DNA of 64,000 bases from Lentinus brumalis. Taxonomy: Eukaryota; Basidiomycota; Agaricomycetes; Polyporales; Polyporaceae. The stretch covers positions 434,001-498,000 of the forward strand of contig MARA01000014.1 in the NCBI GenBank assembly GCA_001792895.1, read 5' to 3'. The stretch's first letter is position 1; each line of letters begins with the position of its first letter. The notes under the pieces were generated by a model. The model was not told the origin of the DNA. It did not search any database and worked only from the letters and a program-made list of their open reading frames with translations. The translations under genes were made by a program, and so were the position numbers. Below are positions 58,851 to 64,000 of this stretch, piece by piece.

Positions 58851-59675
58851 TCAGCAGATGATGCAGGAAGAGCAGCAGCCTGCGCTCTGCTCTTCTGCGG
58901 CTTCCCCTGCGCCCGCAACAGCAGCGCTGCGTCGCTTCTTCTTTGGCACGTCGTCTGATGGTGGGGCGTATGCACGGATTGACAAGTGAACGATCGTGGA
59001 GGAGGGAGCCGACGACGGCAATTGCGTCGGAAATTGCAGTTCTGTGTGCATGCACTTGGTCAGCAGCAGCAGAGGCATATGAGGTGGACTCACTGTCGAG
59101 GGAATCTTCATCCTGCAGTATTTTGCCCAGATAAAGTATCCTGAGATACGAGGGTGCTGGAGGCCGCTCATCTTGCCAGTCTGTCCCGGACATGCATGAG
59201 GAAAATTCACCAGTGCTCATGCGATAGGGGAGGGACGGGGAAGCTGGGTGTGCGAAAACTCACCATTTGGCCAGGCGTTCCACACGAGCTCCTTCACCCG
59301 CCCAATTGTCGTCTCCGGCTCGAAGGACATAGTTCTCCGGCGCCCAGTGACAAGGAGGAAAGTAAGCGAGACTTGAGGTGTCTGCGGAATGGGTTCTTCA
59401 CCGGGACCTGCCTGTTCAAGGTCCACCTCCCCCTCGTCCACATCCACGTCGTCTGTGAAATCGGGTCGTGGGGTGTTCGCGCCGGTACCTCCAGAAAAGT
59501 CCACGCGAGTGTATGACGTACGTGCAGATGGACAGAGGGGTGAGAAAGCATCGATGCGTGCATGCAAGGCGTTCTCCAGGGATGCCGGCGGAGGAAGCTG
59601 TGTGGACGGTCGTGGTGTGGCATCCTCAGTTTGCGCTGCAGGGGCGGCCGGAGATGGCGGTCTTGGGTTGCTCAT
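58851..59675 (-). CDS. UBL3-like membrane-anchored ubiquitin-fold protein
   Basis: Three exons. The N-terminal 85 residues are Pro/Ala/Thr-rich and disordered. The ubiquitin-like fold begins VSLTFLLVTGRRRTMSFEPE and runs through VKELVWNAWPN/DWQDERPPAP, YLRILYLGKILQDEDSLD and STIVHLSIRAYAPPSDDV, matching the UBL3/MUB family pattern of animals and plants. The C-terminus is KKKRRS...GCCSSCIIC: a CaaX-type ending (C-I-I-C) for prenylation preceded by cysteines suited to palmitoylation and a basic patch. These point to membrane anchoring, not conjugation through a terminal Gly-Gly. A minus-strand TATATA box lies about 75 bp upstream (59748-59755). Confidence 0.88.
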
Positions 59676-61119
59676 TGTGACGAGGGCGAGATGAGGGCGA
59701 GATGAGGGTGAGAAGCGGGGACGGGCAAGGCAGCGGGGTGTGGAGGTATATATGGCACGCGATTAAACGAGAACGTGGGAGGGTTCGCGTAGATGTGTGC
59801 TGGCCGATCAGCGAGAAGAGTAAACTGGCGCGGGGAGACTGAAGGTCCGTGGTGCTTCGGGGCGAGTGAGAGGTCAGACGAAGGAGCATGCGAGAGGAGT
59901 GGAGGCGTACCAGACGCTGTATGAGAACTTGGAAGACGGGGGGATATCAGGCTCAAGTGCGAGGCGTCGTGTGACCGTGTACCCCGCTTTCGGCAATCTA
60001 CGGGTATCAGGCGGACGAGGGTGACGCGGGGAGGGCAGACGAGGGCTAGCACGAGCAGGCAGCTGGCGGCGAGGACGTCGTGGTCGACGGGGAGACGAGG
60101 CGGACATGGGGGACATGGCCGGGTGCTCTTATATGCGAAGTACTCCTTTGAAGCAATCCGAGCAAAGGGCGAGCGAGATCCCGATCTGACCAGGGCGTCT
60201 GGGGCGCCCAGTTCCGCCGGTTCGAGACCGGCTCGAGCCTCCTGTTTGCTCCTCGTCCCGACCCATGTCCCGACTTCTTCCTCGTCGAGCACATCCTTTT
60301 TGCAGAAACACGTGTGGTCTGCTTGCTTCCGCCGCAGTCCAGGCTTTCGTTCCTCCTTAGACTCCCTGTGGATTTACCGAAGGCGTTGAACTACTGGCAC
60401 CGCTGTCACTGTATACATATCGCTCTCTATCTGATGGCACTAGTGATTGGGTGAGTGCTCAGGCTATCCATCCGAGAGAACAGGCTGGAACAGGGCTGGC
60501 GTAGTTTCGCAACGATAGGTTGGGCGTGCGCCGGCAGCACTGGACTTCCAGTTTGATCACCTGAGTCGTAGTTGCCATCCAAACGTCCTTTGCCGCTGTC
60601 TTCTCTTTCTTGCAAGAACGATCGTGCTCCCTGAGTGTACGACTATACCTCTTCGCTGGCAATGGCTCCTGTTACCCATAAGTAGGTAAGTACACCTCAA
60701 TTACATTTCATCAGCGAGAGCGCCCTAGCGTCACCGACGTAGGTTCGGAACGAACTCCTCGCACTAATCGTGCGTATGGTGCAGGAGTGATCTTCTATCC
60801 TAATAAAGAGACTCCCCTTCTTATCTAGTAAGGCGCGGGCTCAATACTTACTCGCTCGACGCTCTTGCTTCTGTTTTTAGGTGCTAACCATGAAGGATCT
60901 GTCCGGTCCTTAACACGGCATACGCAGGGTTTCACGAGCGAACTCGTAGCGCCATTCAGTGGAAATGCAATTGACGCACACGATCATATATCGTAGTGTG
61001 GGGCTGCCCACTTTCGGGTCCCGTTCACAGCCAGTGAACTAATCAACACCTGTATGTAAGTATTTTCTTGCGGTACAGCAGGATTACCCACTTAAACCCC
61101 CGGTCGCCCTATCCAGCCC
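59676..61119. other. Intergenic upstream of UBL3-like gene, with a tRNA-like T-arm
   Basis: 1.4 kb. TATA box of UBL3 near 59750. Around 60214-60230 GCCGG-TTCGAGA-CCGGC forms a perfect T-arm with a B-box consensus, but no matching acceptor stem exists upstream. No protein gene recognised. Confidence 0.5.
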
Positions 61120-63100
61120 TCAGGAAGGCTCGCCTCGTCGAGGAGGACGCCACTCCAGGTTCTCAGTACTACACCTTGCTTTTTTAGCTTTCTTACCAAA
61201 ACACTTCGTCACTAGGAGTTGCTCCATAGATACCCTGCCACTGTTCATGCACGCCAGCCATCTGCGCTCAACCTCCCGGTGTGGCGAGTGCCACTTGACG
61301 CGGTCCTCACCACGGTCAAGAACACGTTCACAGCGTATTTTCCATAGCAGGTGCGTGCTCTCCGTGACCACTATCCGATACAGCCTGTCAAGCTCGGGGA
61401 CCGATTTCTCCGCTAAGTATCTTCCCGAAACTGACCGATGTTGCACCCAAACCATCCCGAAACCCGGCTTGCCCGCAGTGTATCCCTTCTGCTGGTATGT
61501 GAACATCCTTTTGCGGCTCATCGACAGCGTTTTCTGCACGACGGTACCCCGCCGGCTTGGTGGATCTGTCGATTTTGCAGGGATGTACGATGCGTGGAGG
61601 ACGATAACATGTTCTGTTTGAATGCGTCAACGACTCGGACTTGATCAAGGCACGCACACGCGCATTTCGTGACATGCTCACCATCCACCCTCCTCTGGAA
61701 TACGTCCTTTCCAAGAGGACTGATGTCTGGGATCTAGTTAGATTCTTCACTCGCCACCCCCGACTGCTCGCGAGGTTCGTGGATCTCGTGCACACGACCT
61801 GACGAGGTGCCCATGATCATCATCACGTCGCAGAACGACCTCGCGGAACTCGGCCCAAGGCCGTGAGGACAGCAGCGATACATCACAGGTTTAACACCTT
61901 TAAGCCCACTATTCTGGTACTTGGTACGTTCACGGTCGGTCCCTATCGTTCGGGACTAGACAGTCTGACTGACTGTCGTTGACTTGCTGCAGGTCCCTGG
62001 TCTGTGATCAGGCATGTGGCGGCGTGCAGGTAGCCCGCAGCGTAGTACACCATATACAGTGCATTATGAGTCTGCAAGGAATGTGGAAACTGGGGGTGCA
62101 TCTAAGTGATGGTCGTAGACGTCATTGGCGTTAGCATGCGGGCTGGCATGCGCAGCGTCTCCGGGCGTCTGAAAATACCTTCCTCCTCCTTCTTGTCCAT
62201 GAGTGTCACCGCCAGATCCCAGAGTATACCTACCGCGTTAATCTGACACTCCACCAAGAATGGTTCGAGGCTCTCCTCTTCACTGCAGTTGGTGCACTTG
62301 GCCCGTTCCTCATAAGTATCCCGGTATGTTAAGTATTCCAGTGTTTCCCGACCCGCTGCGCTCCATGATAGGCTTTTCAGAGGAATTCCCTGTGCTTCCT
62401 GCTGATTTATGGCTGACGAATGTTCTTCCATAATGCACTCATCTTTGGTTCAAGCTTCGTGTCGTGCAGCACCGCGCTTTGTACTCTTGAGCACCGTGTG
62501 GGTCGTTGTCTTTCTCTCTACCCTCTTGCAAGAGTTCATAATTCCCCTGTACAGGAGCTTCTGGTTCAGAGCATGTCACATGGAGCTGCACCGCGACGTT
62601 CAGGAACTCCAAGGGAGGTGCGTGCATTGGCGGGTTGGCAGCCTCGACTGCGGCCGCCCCTTCTCGAGCTAGTTCATCCGCGGCCTCGTTCCCGACGGAG
62701 CCCGCACCGTAGGGTCGTCCTCCCGTTGCGCGTTCTCAGTTTCGCGACCGTCTCCTGGATAGCCAGCTTGTTCGCGACCCCGATCCACCCACGCGCTTCC
62801 CACGCTGTCAGGTATTTGGTGAGGCCATCTACTACGTACCTCGAGTCTGGCACGATGTCCAGTGGTGCAAACTGCCTGGCAAGCACCGCAATCACCGGCG
62901 ATACCGCAAACATTTGCGCAACTTGATTGGTCTGCTCCAGACGCTCTTGCTTCTCTCGAACTACTTGCGTGGTGCTCTCGATCCCGACACCCCTTCCGAT
63001 GGTGTGCATGACAAAATGCGCCTTCCGACCTATGTGTCTGCCTCGGTCAGTCTTCAACTGATCAGCTCTTCGCCCGTTCACGGATGGCAGCAGCCCGCCC
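61120..63100 (-). mobile_element. Decayed retroelement with RNase H and C-terminal Cys region
   Basis: Minus-strand fragments in different frames, in order. About 62990-62720 is RNase H-like (LDIVPDSRYVVDGLTKYLTA, WEARGWIGVANKLAIQE). About 62431-62240 has ERAKCTNCSEEESLEPFLVE followed by CQ, a degenerate zinc-knuckle-like motif. 61539-61127 has LYRIVVTESTHLLWKIRCER and RWLACMNSGRVSMEQLLVTK. This series is the C-terminal end of RNase H-bearing (probably non-LTR) retroelements common in basidiomycetes. Several stops and frame changes separate the parts, and no RT was found in the window, so this is a 5'-truncated dead copy. Confidence 0.65.
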
Positions 63101-63242
63101 GAATGCGCTGCTGTTCTAAGTTTTCCGTGGCAAGGGCACGGGAATCTGCTAGTAAGCATATTCATTGGCAGTACAAAGATAAAGAATACTGATACAATGC
63201 CTAGAAGAAGTGTACAACGCCGATTCATCCAAATAACAAGTT

Positions 63243-64000
63243 CTACACTGGGAGGCTCCCGACATCTGTCGCCAAACCGCTGTGTGCAGCATCCAAGTCT
63301 GGAGGTTTCTCGTCCACACCGGGAGCCTTCTCATCGAGCTGCACAGGAACACCAGCATCGCTGGTCAGGTAGTCGGCTTGGCCGCGGTAGCTGATCGTGG
63401 TCGTGAACAGCGTGCCAGACTCCCGCGTCCACGCCCTCCGCGAGAGCACGCGGAGGATGATCATGAGAGGCGATATGCACTGGTTCACGCAGGGCGTTCA
63501 GCTTCACGTGCAAGCACGCCCGAAGGAAGGAATGCAACTCACCGTGAACATGGCATAGAAGGAGAATGCGTTGGCGATGTCCGAGCCCATGGCGTACGTG
63601 ACGAGGTACGCGACGCTGAAAACGGTGAACGGGAGCGCAGACTCGACCACAATCGCCGCGGCCCCAGTGTAGACCGTCCCATCCGCATCTGGCGGGTAGG
63701 ATGCGCCCATGCAGCGCCCGATGTACATGATGCGGCCGCAGATGAGAGACGTGACTAGGACGTTGAAGGCGATTGTCGACGCCGTGTACGCGGTCACGAA
63801 GATGGTCGCGATCCCGGCGAAGTAGTCTCCATTAGGCTTCCCGGAGCCGTAGAGCACGCCGACGGAGAAGACTGGAGGAGCCTGGTCAGAGACCGGAACT
63901 AGGGGAAAAGGACGGACGCACGGAGAGATGCGACCCAGATCCCGGCAGGCAAGATGATGGCTCTCTTGCTGTTCCAGACCACGAAACAGCGATACGTCTA
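63243..64000 (-). CDS. Seven-helix membrane protein, basidiomycete-specific family (5' end outside window)
   Basis: Read on the minus strand, LYGSGKPNGDYFAGIATIFV and the following FVTAYTASTIAFNVLVTSLI, CGRIMYIGRCMG, AAIVVESALPFTVFSVAYLV and ANAFSFYAMFTV are membrane helices of a large basidiomycete family. After an intron the last exon begins CISPLMIILRVLSRRAWTRE (the conserved P-x-x-I-x-x-R-V segment), followed by a soluble tail ending ATDVGSLPV at 63243. The first exons and start codon lie beyond position 64000. The ligand or function of the family is unknown; the topology suggests a receptor-like or transporter role but nothing in the sequence decides this. Confidence 0.8.

Noticed and set aside
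58076..58975. 299-residue minus-strand frame
   Set aside because: It overlaps the 3' end of the UBL3-like gene in another frame and shows no family features.
59672..60292. 206-residue minus-strand frame upstream of UBL3
   Set aside because: Lies in the promoter and across the tRNA-like arm; no conserved features.

Overview
This is a 64 kb stretch of nuclear DNA from a mushroom-forming basidiomycete (Agaricomycetes; a polypore-like lineage is my best guess). The evidence is short GT-AG introns of about 50-70 nt, a single-gene (fused) ATP-citrate lyase, DUF6535-type membrane proteins, a basidiomycete seven-helix membrane protein, and Ngaro/DIRS tyrosine-recombinase retrotransposons plus a Plavaka transposon. 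No bacterial, organellar or viral gene was recognised.

Layout. Positions 1-7.3 kb hold an old minus-strand DIRS/Ngaro-like retrotransposon (Gag, RT-RNase H, tyrosine recombinase). It is split by a nested, 38-bp-TIR Plavaka DNA transposon at 2.24-4.57 kb, and its RT carries a 545-nt intron-like insert with a 34-bp minisatellite. Positions 7.3-15.3 kb (minus) hold two F-box/nucleotidyltransferase-fold genes downstream of a DUF6535 gene. At 15.9-20.2 kb lies ATP-citrate lyase. At 22.0 kb is an intron-containing tRNA-Gln, followed 31 bp later by an apparently intact Ngaro element (22.1-27.7 kb) with textbook split direct repeats A1-ORFs-B1-A2-B2. Then come an SDR reductase, a secreted sedolisin protease and an HNH-like hypothetical gene (28-34 kb).

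Positions 35.3-45.3 kb (plus) hold a second DUF6535 gene followed by three F-box/NTase genes, the middle one broken by in-frame stops. This repeats the 7-15 kb module in opposite orientation. Positions 45.6-51.6 kb carry a membrane-anchored copper amine oxidase and glucose-6-phosphate isomerase. Positions 52.8-56.6 kb carry two tandem SDR paralogues, 57.8 kb a second tRNA-Gln with a different intron, and 58.9-59.7 kb a UBL3-like prenylated ubiquitin-fold protein. Positions 61.1-63.1 kb are a decayed RNase H-bearing retroelement, and the right edge has a partial seven-helix membrane protein.

The housekeeping genes (ACL, PGI, UBL3, tRNAs) are embedded in a fast-evolving landscape of lineage-specific families and transposons. 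The strongest candidate for an undescribed system is the duplicated module of a DUF6535 membrane protein followed by F-box/NTase proteins.
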